From assembly GCA_030765055.1 (NCBI GenBank), contig CM060953.1, positions 70,480,316-70,544,315 on the forward strand: a stretch of DNA of 64,000 bases, read 5' to 3'. The notes beneath the pieces are model-generated. The model was given only the letters and a program-made list of their open reading frames with translations. It had not been told where the DNA came from and made no database searches. The DNA comes from Mantis religiosa (Eukaryota > Arthropoda > Insecta > Mantodea > Mantidae). Of the stretch, positions 20,867-30,552 are shown in pieces; the stretch's first letter is position 1, and each line of letters begins with the position of its first letter. The translations under genes and the position numbers were made by a program.

Positions 20867-21186
20867 GTGACTAAATGAACATTCCTCTTCTTCCACTACT
20901 ACGGAGCTCCGATCACTCTGCCATCTGGTGTTAGGGGCACTTAAGTTTTAATACTTCATTTAATGCCGGGATTTCAAAATTTATAACTTTATCACGGTTT
21001 TTGGTTATGAATATTTTTTCCCAAATATCCAATTCTATGGGTGTACTTAAAGATTTTAATAGTTTAATGTTGTGGCCAATGTTGTGGTTTTCTGTCCAAA
21101 AATGGTGTGAAACTGCAGATTTTTCTGTTTGTTTCAACTTAATGTTCCTCTGGTGTTCTTTTTGCCTGATTAACAAGTTTCTCTTA

Positions 21187-21632
21187 TATCGAGATTTAAC
21201 TGTATTGGGAGGACAAAAAGAAACATAGGCACTAGAAAGAAAGAACACTTCAGGCACTTAAGATACAAAAATATTGATAAGTCCGCAATAGCAGCTAATT
21301 TCTGGTCTGAAAATCATGAAATTGAAGATAGCACCGAATTACTAAAATACGTACAAAAACATAGCGAACTCATCACATGGGAGAGAATATACATAGAAAA
21401 ACATAAAAACCAACTAATGAACTTTGAAATCCCGCCAGAAGAGAATCTCACATTTAAGTTAATCACTAAATCAACAGATGGTAGCAGCAACTCCAGAATA
21501 ACCCACACCACTGGATCAAGCTTTAGTCGCATAAGAGCCGAAGATGCAAACGATGATTTGCAAAACATGTCCTCAAAATAGGTAGGTAAGTGAAGCCAAT
21601 GTGTAATAAATACGACTCATCTATAAATTAAT
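21187..21632 (+). mobile_element. PLE-D 3' fragment inserted in PLE-E
   Basis: The 12-bp TSD AAGTTTCTCTTA lies at 21175-21186 and 21633-21644. The insert starts with 22 nt of inverted PLE-D tail (TATCGAGATTTAACTGTATT), then runs straight into plus-strand nuclease coding sequence (R-T-K-R-N-I-G-T-R-K-K-E-H onward) to the PLE-D arm end CGACTCATCT. It is an internally deleted snapback. Confidence 0.85.
21535..21574 (+). ncRNA. Degenerate hammerhead motif of PLE-D
   Basis: Helix I GAG/CTC, core CCGAAGA (canonical except U4 to C), helix II TGCAAA/TTTGC, CAAAAC in place of GAAAC, then AT and GTC. Confidence 0.55.
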
Positions 21633-22435
21633 AAGTTTCTCTTAGTTTTTCCTATGTAGCTTTTTTCACAGGTTTCACAATTTATCTGATAAATTCCTAA
21701 TTTCAAATTGTTGGGATTGAATTTTTTAGTGGTTTATTTAGCAGGTTCCTCAGACTGAATTTGTTTTGGGGTGCTAGTTTTAAGTTTAGTATTTTGAAGA
21801 TTCGTTCAAATTTTCTAAAACCCCATGGATGGTAGGTGAATTTTCTATATTGCCAATTTGTGTTTTTAAGTGGTGTGAGAGTGGTAATTTTTGATATTAT
21901 CTTCAGTTTTTCCTTTCTATTCATCATGTTCCTTATGATGGCTGGGTTGAATCCATATAATACCGCTATCTCTTTTATGTGTTGTTCTTTCAAAAATTCC
22001 TCCTTCCTCCTTACTCGAATGATCTGAAAACGTTTCAATTATACAACAACAACAAGTAAGTGAAGTTTGAGTGTAAACATTGTGACTCATAAATCAAACT
22101 CAAAAGTGAAGAATACTTCACTGTTAATAATGCTTCTACTTTTAATATTCAGCTGAACTAGGCTTGAAAATTTTATGTTGTGGTCAAGATTTGAATCATA
22201 GATCAACTTTGAAGCCAGGCCAAAACAATGACATTTTTAAGGCTGATTCATATCTCCAGAAAAGATCAATTAGTCTATCTTAAATCATTATAGAATGTTA
22301 AACCAAATTAAAAAAGGAAATACTAAAATAAAGAAGCAAATGAAGAATATGTAACAGGGTTGAATACAAAAGGAATCATTCCCCAGGAACTGATAGTATT
22401 TGTCATCCTGTATACTTCGAAATTATCCACCTTAC

Positions 22436-22612
22436 CTGGTTCAGACTGCATGACTGGTAGAAGACTTTCCTGTCGAACAAGAGCTTTTCTCCTTGGTATA
22501 TCCCACACTGACACATTTCCTCGACAGGTCAATGCCATCACATGCTGTGATGCATTTAATGCTAGTTTAGATGCTGGATTTGACAGGACTATTGGAGGAA
22601 GTGGCCTGTGAC
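22436..22612 (-). CDS. Hira: HIRA exon (HIRA domain)
   Basis: It encodes HRPLPPIVLSNPASKLALNA, SQHVMALTCRGNVSVWDIPR and RKALVRQESLLPVMQSEP, closely matching human GRRLLSPILLPSPISTLHCTGSYVMALTAAATLSVWDVHRQVVVVKEESLHSIL. The acceptor is CTTCATTAG (not the CACAG five bases later), because only this keeps phase with the exon at 30253-30552. The donor is GTAAGG. This is the most recognisable exon of the gene. Confidence 0.95.
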
Positions 22613-22639
22613 CTAATGAAGATTGCAATCAATATATTA

Positions 22640-23236
22640 TGTAATAAAACTTCTTAAAACTACCAATGAACTCAAATATATGTACTGCATTTTAATGTAA
22701 ACCTTCAAATAATGTGTTGCAAAAGAAAAAAATTAACTTGCTCTATCCTTCACTGCATTATACTCCATTTACCATAAAACAGAGCTATTTGCAGTGAAAA
22801 TGATTATTAGATGAGAAAGAAGAGCTATGCTATTGATGTGTCTTTAAATGAACATACACTTATATGAACAACAACAAATACACTGTGTAATGACATCTTA
22901 GGAAAGTATTTCTTCTGCTTATTTCCTTTTATGATTATAATAGCTTTCTAAAGGAGTACTAAGAAACCTTTATGGAATTATTTTTATACTATCACCCATA
23001 TTATACTAATTGTGCAGTTATTTAAGTAGTACGTAGAAATATATGTATGGTCTTTCAAGGTACATTAACTATATTTCTAGGACATCTAGGCAGCTTATAA
23101 AGGCACATCTATTGTAAATGTTGATGCAAGAACTGTTTTATTTATCTGTAAACAAAACAACCTATCAAGTTTACAGCATGCCAACAGGGACAATGTAAAC
23201 ATAACACAATTCAAAGAAGTGTTATTTTTAAATGGA
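22640..23236. other. Hira intron, no recognised element
   Basis: AT-rich, without repeats shared elsewhere in the window. Confidence 0.4.
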
Positions 23237-23430
23237 TTTGTTAAGCTATTTGAAAAATTCTATAAATGTTTTAAAATATTTAAAGCACCTATTTTAACAG
23301 TAACAATTCATTTAATTCTGAGACAGAGTTGAAAACATTGACAGGTCTTTGCAAAAGTGTGGTATAGTGTCACATTCAAACCATCAAACCCGTTATATCA
23401 GTTTCTTATAGTTTGTATTTGTTCTTGCAA
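23237..23430 (+). repeat. 194-bp tandem duplication, first copy
   Basis: From TTTGTTAAGC to GTTCTTGCAA; repeated without visible change at 23431-23624. Confidence 0.9.
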
Positions 23431-23624
23431 TTTGTTAAGCTATTTGAAAAATTCTATAAATGTTTTAAAATATTTAAAGCACCTATTTTAACAGTAACAA
23501 TTCATTTAATTCTGAGACAGAGTTGAAAACATTGACAGGTCTTTGCAAAAGTGTGGTATAGTGTCACATTCAAACCATCAAACCCGTTATATCAGTTTCT
23601 TATAGTTTGTATTTGTTCTTGCAA
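23431..23624 (+). repeat. 194-bp tandem duplication, second copy
   Basis: Second unit, head to tail with the first. The identity implies a very recent event or an assembly artefact. Confidence 0.9.
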
Positions 23625-23832
23625 TGCTCTACAGTAGGTTCATATACGTTCTTTTCCTCCAGCTGTACCTCTTCTGGTTGACCTTTATTATGTTCAAAGC
23701 TTAATGTTGTCTCAAGTATGTAGCGCTTTAAGCTGTTTTTTCTTTTTCTAAATGTGCTAATTCAATTTTATGGCAACTACCACTTCAAATACGAGTGGTT
23801 TTTCTCCAATCCTTCAGAGATGAATAATGGAT

Positions 23833-23833
23833 C

Positions 23834-23886
<53 letters not shown>
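23833..23886. repeat. (GAT)n microsatellite
   Basis: About 18 uninterrupted GAT units. The Asp-rich and Ser-rich open frames across it on either strand are low-complexity artefacts. Confidence 0.95.
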
Positions 23887-23914
23887 TTTGTTCTGCTTTA
23901 ACATGTATTACAGT

Positions 23915-23947
23915 TACTTTCTTGGAAGTGTTGAAAACAGTGTTGTT
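23915..23947 (-). mobile_element. 33-bp tail-only PLE insertion
   Basis: It is flanked by the 12-bp TSD ATGTATTACAGT (23903-23914 and 23948-23959). On the minus strand the insert reads AACAACACTGTTTTCAACAC, then TTCCAAGAAAG, the same tail as at 4559-4604 and 15196-15244. It is the shortest insertion in the window. Confidence 0.8.
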
Positions 23948-24539
23948 ATGTATTACAGTAATTCCAAAATGAAATAAATTAATAACAGTGAAGCTTATAA
24001 CAATTAAGAAATTATCTGAGTCAATTTTTGACACACAACTTCACTTGCACTTTAATGCATTGAAGAGCTCTTATTACAAAGTACATACATCAGCTGCTTG
24101 AGGAAGAACGGAACTCTCAATAGTTGGAGCCAGCTGATGATGAAGAGAAGACCTTTTCAAAAACATTCTAAAGTGGGGGGGGGGAGGAAGAAGGAAAAGA
24201 AACAAAGAAAGACAGAGGGTGGCAAAGAAGTTATGTTTTAAAGTCTTATTACAATTTATTAATTAGTCTTTTTGGTTTATTAATATGAAGCTAATTATTT
24301 ACAATTTATTTTTAATACTCCTTCCTTCATGTAGGCTAACTTTACCATGAATCAGATTTTGAAAATTCACACCTGTAATTAAATTAACAAGAGCTTGCAA
24401 TGATGCCAGTTTTCTTTAAAACAGAATTACTAGAGTTGCTTTGACTGTAGCCCACAATATATGCATCAATTAAAGTTTTATGTAACCTTATGGTAATAGT
24501 TTATTAATGTAAGCAATCACTTTGCTGAAGAACTGTGGG

Positions 24540-24960
24540 AATATAACTGGAAGTTATTTCTGGGCTGTTATGCAGTGGTCTACTGAAGTTAGAATTTCAA
24601 GACATTTCGTCTATAACTGCGGCAGACATCTTCAGTGGCACCTCGTAGTCTCATCGGAGCAGTTTGTGTCTGAAGTGTTGATTTTCTGAGCTCTGTTTTT
24701 ATACCCCGAGCGACCTCTGCTGACTGGTCCAGATGGGCGGACAGCAGGAGGGAGGAGACAGGCTTCATTCAGCATTCCTCCCTTCCAATTGGTTCGCTTT
24801 GATTTTTCCGGTTTTGCATTGTTTCTTGTCTTCAATGACAGGATGCCAGTTGCTGTGGCGTTTCAAAGCTTCTTCTTTATTATTGAAATTGTGGAGATGT
24901 TTATAAATTTTAATAGCTTCACATCCCATAGCAGGAGCATTTTGTATAATTTTTAGGGAG
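24540..24960 (-). pseudogene. PLE-I remnant: C-terminal tail and 3' end
   Basis: Minus-strand reading gives EAIKIYKHLHNFNNKEEALK near 24930-24870, then IKTRNNAKPEKSKRTNWKGG. The E-A-I-x-I-x-K-H-x-x-N-F-N-x-K-E-E-A-L signature also ends PLE-F and marks the C-terminus of one PLE lineage. The rest of the protein is absent. The stretches 24061-24540 and 24961-25490 around it show no gene. Confidence 0.65.
24595..24640 (-). ncRNA. Hammerhead ribozyme motif at the PLE-I 3' end
   Basis: Minus strand: core CTGAAGA (24629-24635), helix II pairing GTCT with AGAC around a GC-containing loop, then GAAATGTC ending at 24601. CUGANGA, GAAA and the GUC triplet are all present; helix I pairing is weak. Confidence 0.6.
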
Positions 24961-25405
24961 AATGAGGCTAGCTATCATCATTCTTCCTTGTTGCAATATA
25001 GTATTGTAGCTTCTTCATTAAATTAAAACACAGTTTTGAAAATCAGAAAAACACATTTGGAAGTCAGTGAGGTTTATCTTTCACTACTCTTCCAATATCC
25101 CTTAAATGATAACCCTCTGAGCTGATCCAAATATTTTCCATTTTGTCATGGAATGTTATGATCAGTGAAAATGGTGTATCATTGTCACAATCTGATGGAG
25201 GAGTTTGTTGTCCTTTCCTAATTTCGTTGTATTTATACACTATACACTATAATTATTATTCAACATCATATTAATACAAAGTGTTGCGTTGGAATGAAAT
25301 AAAAAGGCTGATTCTTTTATGCTGCACTGCTTAGAACAGGAATCAAAATAAATGTCTTAGCAAACATCAATTTCAGTTTAAGGGCCAGAATTATCTTATG
25401 AGCTA

Positions 25406-25431
25406 TTTTTTTTTTTTTTTTTTTTTTTTTA
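25406..25431. repeat. Poly-T tract
   Basis: A T homopolymer, possibly the A-tail of an old minus-strand retroposon. Confidence 0.8.
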
Positions 25432-25589
25432 AAGGGCTAGAAACTGAGCAAATGTTAAGATGATTTGTTGGTCACTAAAATTATTGTATTTTAAACAATT
25501 AAAATAAATGTAAATCTTATTCTCTCTATGATTGTTAAAGGATCAATTAGTATTTTGCTAGCATGTGTACCTAGGTTTTTCATGTTCAT

Positions 25590-25860
25590 TATGTTCATTA
25601 CTGGAAAAATGACAGGTATGTATAAGTAGACTCCGACTTTCAATGCCATAGCCAGGATTTGAACCATGGATCTCCTGGTCTCCATTTGGATGATCTTAAC
25701 CATTGAGCTACTATGGCCAACACACCGACATGACACTAAATTCTCCAACTGACTCGTATATTTTCTGGCATATGACTCAGGGTTTTCATATACAATGAGA
25801 TATGCACCATTTGTGGTCACTTACTGTGCTGTAAGTACTTAAGTCACAGGCTTCATAGTT
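25590..25860 (-). mobile_element. tRNA-derived SINE, family 3
   Basis: The minus strand reads a tRNA-like head: TAGTAGCTCAATGGTTAAGA (A-box) and CATGGTTCAAATCCTGGC (B-box). Body sequence is shared with 50690-51150. It overlaps a spurious open frame (25491-25820). Confidence 0.6.
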
Positions 25861-26159
25861 ACATAGTTAGGTTTATTGATGGAAATTAATCGTTCTTCCA
25901 CACTAGCCATGTGTAGGCTATGGTTGTTATGCTAAATATGTGGTTCTTTCTTGTTGCAAGATAGAAAATTAACATTACACAGTTTTTGAAAAAAGTGTAT
26001 TTAGCACATTTTAAGGTTGAGCTAGGAGATCAAATTCAAACATGGGCTCTGCATACCGTTTGCAAAACATGTGGTGAAAGGTTTAGGTAGTGGTACAATG
26101 GAAAACACAAATTAATGGAGTTCAGGATTCTTATGTTATGGCAGGAACAAAATAATTCA

Positions 26160-28043
26160 CTATGATGGCTACCTCTGCATGTGTAAAGTATCAGGGTACA
26201 ATAAGAAATGAATTTAATGATTATTATATAGATATAATAGCTAATATGGGAATTAAGACAAGAGACTACAAAACAAACGAAAGTTCCATATGTAACTCAA
26301 TGGTAATTAGAGAAATTACACAAACTGATGTCATTAGACAAATAAATACACTAAAATGTAAAAGATCTAGCGGATTAGATGAATATTCAAACCAAATGAT
26401 AAAATACTGCAAATACGAAATAATGGATATATATACACATATAATAAATGAAAGTTTTATTTCAGGAACCTTTCCAAGTAACCTAAAACAAACAATAGTT
26501 AGACCTATTTATAAACAGAAAGGCTCCAAACAAATGATGGAAAATTATCGCCCTATATCTCTTTGCTCTGGATTTTCAAAGATTATCGAAGGACTTTTCC
26601 TAGAACAGCTCCAGAGCTTCTGTAGTAAATTTAATATTATATCACAGAATCAGTTCGGCTTTCAGAAAAAGAAATCAACAATACATGCAGTTAGTAAGGG
26701 AAATGATATAATTGTTAGAGCATTAGATAGAAAGGAGTTAGTGATAGCGATTTTTCTTGACCTATCAAAAGCTTTCGACTGCGTTAATATTAAACATCTA
26801 TTGGCGAAATTAGAAAACTATGGGATAAGAGGCATACCATTAAAATGGTTAAGCTCGTACCTGCAAAATAGGGTGCAGTGTGTCGAAATAATACATAATT
26901 CAGGAGGAAATTTGAAAAAAGTTAAATCAGCATTCAAACGCGTAACACATGGAGTGCCTCAGGGGTCAAAATTGGGACCATATCTGTTATCCTATATATA
27001 AATTTTCTATTTAAAATAATACAGGATACAGGAGGATTAGCCATTGGATATGCAGATGATACAACTGTAGTGGTAACAGGTAAGACAGAGGCAGAAGTTC
27101 AGGAAAAAGCAAACTCCTTATTAGAATCAATTAGCACTTATTTAGAAGCACTGGGAATGGTACTAAACACAAACAAAACCGAATGGATGCAAATTCAGCT
27201 CAGTAATAGAAAAAAATCTGACATCACATTAACAGTACAAAATAAGCAAATTAGCCAAGTAGCACAGACAAACTTTTTAGGATTAGTTATAGACAGTAGT
27301 TTAAAATGGCACAAACATATAGAAAAGATCAACAAGAAAATAAACAAGGGCATATATGTATTAAAACAGACAACACAAATTATGAAGTCAGTGCACTGAA
27401 GGTTTATTATGCATTTATACATGCACACATGGGGTCATTTTATGGGGGGCAGCAGGTAAGAAAACTATGTTAAAAACATTTAGGCAACAAAAGAGAGCAA
27501 TAAGAATAATGGAAAAAATCCCTAGGAGACAATCATGTAAAAGTAGCTTTAAAAAACTTAAAATACTTACATTACCCTCTTTATATTTATTTGAATGTCT
27601 CAAACATGTAATAAGAAACCACATAGAAGGAAAAAATAGAAACATTCATGAATGTAATACAAGAACAAAAAAGAACTACTTTAGAAATAGGTTCAGGGGA
27701 ACATTAGCTGCCAAATGTATTGAAAGTACTGCAAAAAATTTATATAATCATTTACCTCACTCTATCAAGGCAATAAATGAAGAAGTGAAGAAAATTTACG
27801 CAATAAAGACTTACCTAGTGAAAAACGCTTTCCACTCAATTGAGGAATACAAAAAGGGAAGAGAGACTTAGTTTATTAAATTTTGTTATCAATCTATTGT
27901 GTATATCTAGAACTGCTAATAATCTGTAAATAGATTTATTTCTTTTATTATTGAACTGTAAAAATGTAATTGTGGTGTTACTTTTGACGATGCTTTGTAA
28001 AACATGTTGCAAATGGCAGAATAAAATCTGAATCTGAATATCA
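26160..28043 (+). pseudogene. CR1-like non-LTR retrotransposon: RT and C-terminal domain
   Basis: 26162-27001 is RT: IVRPIYKQKGSKQMMENYRP (motif 1), IAIFLDLSKAFDCVN (catalytic Asp), then HGVPQGSKLGPYL. A frameshift at about 27000 precedes GYADDTTVVVTG (27050, catalytic ADD) and NKTEWMQIQLS. 27467-27871 is the C-terminal domain (QQKRAIRIMEKIPRRQSCKS, LTLPSLYLFECLKHV). It is 5' truncated before the RT fingers and lacks the endonuclease. It ends with short ATCTGA repeats at about 28024-28040. CR1/Daphne-type by overall pattern; clade not certain. Confidence 0.8.
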
Positions 28044-28638
28044 AAAATAAATATCCAGATGGCCTTCTCTAGACACAAACCCAACATACCCATGAGACTA
28101 ATTGTAAATAATGTCAACACTTCTACTTACCTTCTGGCAAAATGGCTGTCCAAAAAATTTCAGTCCTTTCCACAATTCAATACTCTGAGCATAAAAAGCT
28201 CTTTAGACCTGGTAGAAAAAATTCAAAATCTTAAACTAAACCCTCAAGACACTTTAGTATCCTTTGATGTCCGCTCCCTCTTCCCTAGCATTCCAATAGA
28301 CAAACTTTTGATTCAACTTAAGAAATGGCTAACTTCTATCAACCTAGATGCCAATACAATAGAAGAATATTTGGCAATGACTGAAATATGTATACATCAA
28401 AATTATTTTGTTTTCGATGGGAAGTATTATAAACAAATTTCAGGACTAGCTATGGGAAGCCCGCTATCACCATTTTTGGCCAATTTATACATGAGCTTTT
28501 TTGAAACACATATAACTAAAGCCTTCCCTCACATTTTTAAAACATGGTACAGATACGTAGATGACATCTTTGCAATAGTGCACTACAAACAAATAGAAGA
28601 TGCTTTGAAACTACTCAACCTTCAAGAACCCAGCATAC

Positions 28639-29130
28639 TGTGACTTTGTGGGTTCGTGAAATTAATTGCACAACTCAAAATGTTCTTTATTTCCACCGAA
28701 TTACAGTCGGAACACTTGCCGATTACACAGAATTACGTAATGCACAGAATTACAATTCACCAGTTCGTCTGTCACAGGTCCACTGCACGCTCACAGTTAT
28801 GTACAACTCCTCTGATGCACGTTCACAGTCTTCCGGTCCGTTAACTCATTCAGCGCTCCTCACGCTGCTCGCCAAGAACTGACTGACTCGCCAACTACAG
28901 GCCTTATATAGGGAAGATCGCCGTTTCTGGAAACTTTGTGGCGCGCACAATTATCTCAAGGTTTCGAGACGTCTGGTGGGAGGGGAAAGAGACGGTACAG
29001 GGCTCCCGCCATTTTCCTAATCATCCCTTCAGTTAGTGACACGAGACAAATGGGTAGGCGTGGCCTCAATGCTTCCCCTCTGGCCCTACTGCCAGCCGGT
29101 TCTATAGGGAGTTCCGACGTTCGGGTGACA
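28639..29130 (-). mobile_element. Solo LTR of a gypsy-type retrotransposon
   Basis: The 492 bp are bounded by TG...CA and by a 4-bp TSD ATAC (28635-28638 and 29131-29134), dropped into the PLE-D RT gene. On the minus strand it has a TATA-like CCTATATAAGG (about 28905-28915) and an AATAAAG polyadenylation signal near 28687. Its 3' end (TTTCACGAACCCACAAAGTC, then ACA) matches 38291. No internal region is present, so it is the product of LTR-LTR recombination. Confidence 0.85.
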
Positions 29131-30023
29131 ATACAATTCACAGTAGAAACTGAAGAGGACTGTACTCTACCTTTTTTGGACCTTAAAATCACAAAAAGCA
29201 ATGAAAAGCTAGAATTTCGTATTCATAGAAAAGCAACACATACAGATAATTACATCAAAGCAAATAGTTTCAACCCAATTCCACACAAACAGGCCACCAT
29301 CAACAGTCTCACACACAGATTTGTAAATCTACCTCTCAGCCTGCAAGAATATCAAAAAGAATACCATCAAATCTCAAAAACTGCAATTAAAAATGGATAT
29401 GGAAAAAACCTTGTAGATAAAACACTAAAATCATTCGAACTTCAAAAGAGATTAAAACAGATCACAGTTCTCACACCAATAAGACAAGAAATTAGATTTG
29501 CTAAATTTACTTACCACCCCTGGGCCACAAAAAAGTTCCAAAAAATATTCAAGAAATACAATATAACATTGGCACCAAAAAACAATTACAACATTAAAAA
29601 CCTACTTAACAGTAATAATACTGATAAGATAAAACCAGAAGAAAAGTCAGGCATTTACAAGATTAAGTGCAAAGACTGTGAAAAAATTTACATAGGGAGG
29701 ACAAAAAGAAACAGGCACTAGAAAGAAAGAAAGAACACTTCAGGCACTTAAGATACAAAAATATTGATAAGTCCGCAATAGCAGCTCATTTCTGGTCTGA
29801 AAATCATGAAATTGAAGATAGCACCGAATTACTAAAATATGTGCAACAACATAGCGAACTCATCACATGGGAGAGAATATACATAGAAAAACATAAAAAC
29901 CAACTAATGAACTTTGAAATCCCGCCAGAAGAGAATCCCACATTTAAGTTAATCACTAAATCAACAGATGGCAGCAGCAACTCCAGAATTACCCACACCA
30001 CTGGATCAAACTTTAGTCGCATA

Positions 30024-30063
30024 AGAGCCAACGATGCAAACGATGGTTTGCGAAACATGTCCT
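30024..30063 (+). ncRNA. Degenerate hammerhead motif of PLE-D
   Basis: GAG/CTC helix I; core CCAACGA departs from CUGANGA at two positions; helix II is intact; GAAAC, AT, GTC are present. Confidence 0.5.
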
Positions 30064-30252
30064 CAAAATAGGTACATAAGTGAAGCCGATGTGTAATAAA
30101 TACAACTCATCTATAAATTAATAATTATATTCTTATGTTACCATATAAGTATAAACTTTATCACAAGTTGTAAGATGAAGAATTGAAATTCTTATGTCTT
30201 TTTACTGAGCAATAAATTTGTCATAGAATAGATAGCATCTGTAGCCCTTTAC

Positions 30253-30552
30253 CTGTGTCTGTGTAAAAAATGTGCAAAGTGGCATCTTCACATGCAACGA
30301 CAGTCAATTTGTTGTTTGCTGCTACACCACAAGCTGCACAACCCAATACAGCCTCCCACATAGGATCGTCCCCACTACTAAACACTCGAACTTTTGTTAG
30401 TGGTCCATAAGAACTGCCACAAGCTCCATTTGTCACATTCACACGCTTTGTCTTCTGACCACCTTCTGCAATTGGTACATTAAGACCTTTGCTGCCAATC
30501 ATCCTCAGCATTGGTAATTTCAATCTTGGACCTGATTCAGTTTCTCCAGCAC
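30253..30552 (-). CDS. Hira: HIRA exon (start of HIRA domain)
   Basis: It encodes AGETESGPRLKLPMLRMIGS, KGLNVPIAEGGQKTKRVNVT and ends DDPMWEAVLGCAACGVAANN, KLTVVACEDATLHIFYTDTG. It matches human LALKLPIPSPQ ... GKEWETVLTSRILTAAGSCDVVCVACEKRMLSVFSTCG. The acceptor ATATAAACAG and donor GTAAAG fit the phases of both neighbours (a split Ser before, a split Gly after). The preceding intron is about 17 kb and holds the Jockey element and PLE-C. Confidence 0.93.

Larger units (their letters stand above)
20931..22038 (-). pseudogene. PLE-E linker and GIY-YIG endonuclease, interrupted
   Basis: 22038-21703 encodes the linker (FTYHPWGFRKFERIFKILNL, KLAPQNKFSLRNLLNKPL). After an interruption, 21186-20931 gives KRNLLIRQKEHQRNIKLKQT, KSAVSHHFWTENHN and LDIWEKIFITKNRDKVINFE. 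The missing middle (GIY, CxxC, YIG) is at about 21720-21640, where minus-strand NCETCEKSYIGKTKRNL can be read with lesions. PLE-D is inserted exactly between these halves. Confidence 0.75.
20755..22149. mobile_element. PLE-E: Penelope-like element, minus-strand coding, split by PLE-D
   Basis: The termini are inverted repeats of about 75 bp (about 20765-20842 and 22027-22100; minus-strand AGTTTGATTT at both), followed on the right by a one-sided tail with CTTCACTGTTAATAATGCTTC. The flanks carry CAGCTGAAYTA (20744-20754 and 22150-22160), an 11-bp TSD with one mismatch. Unlike PLE-B, only the terminal 75 bp is inverted; the coding part is single. A PLE-D fragment (21187-21632) sits inside. The element begins 93 bp upstream of the Hira exon at 20556-20661. 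Confidence 0.8.
28059..30071 (+). pseudogene. PLE-D RT and GIY-YIG endonuclease, split by LTR
   Basis: 28059-28638 encodes VSFDVRSLFPSIP, AMGSPLSPFLANLYM and YVDDIFAIV, up to LNLQEPSI. After the LTR it resumes at 29131 with IQFTVETEEDCTLPFLDLKI, then the linker and GIYKIKCKDCEKIYIGRTKR. A frameshift near 29712 (extra AGAAAG repeat) separates the rest of the nuclease (WERIYIEKHKNQLMNFEIPP). RT catalytic residues are intact; the gene is broken by the LTR and the frameshift. Confidence 0.82.
28046..30120 (+). mobile_element. PLE-D copy, plus strand, interrupted by a solo LTR
   Basis: It starts abruptly in the RT (K-P-N-I-P-M-R-L-I-V) right after the CR1-like LINE. It runs through RT, linker and nuclease to the PLE-D terminus (GTGAAGCCGATGTG, CAACTCATCT) at about 30115. 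A 492-bp LTR is inserted at 28639-29130. There is no inverted second arm and no PLE-D tail. Left TSD not resolved. Confidence 0.8.

Noticed and set aside
22436..22607. Acceptor at CACAG, five bases into the exon
   Set aside because: It would break the reading frame with the preceding exon and remove the conserved Gly-His-Arg; the TTAG five bases upstream fits.
23754..24034. Asp-rich (+) and Ser-rich (-) open frames
   Set aside because: They are translations of a (GAT)n microsatellite; no conserved residues lie outside it.
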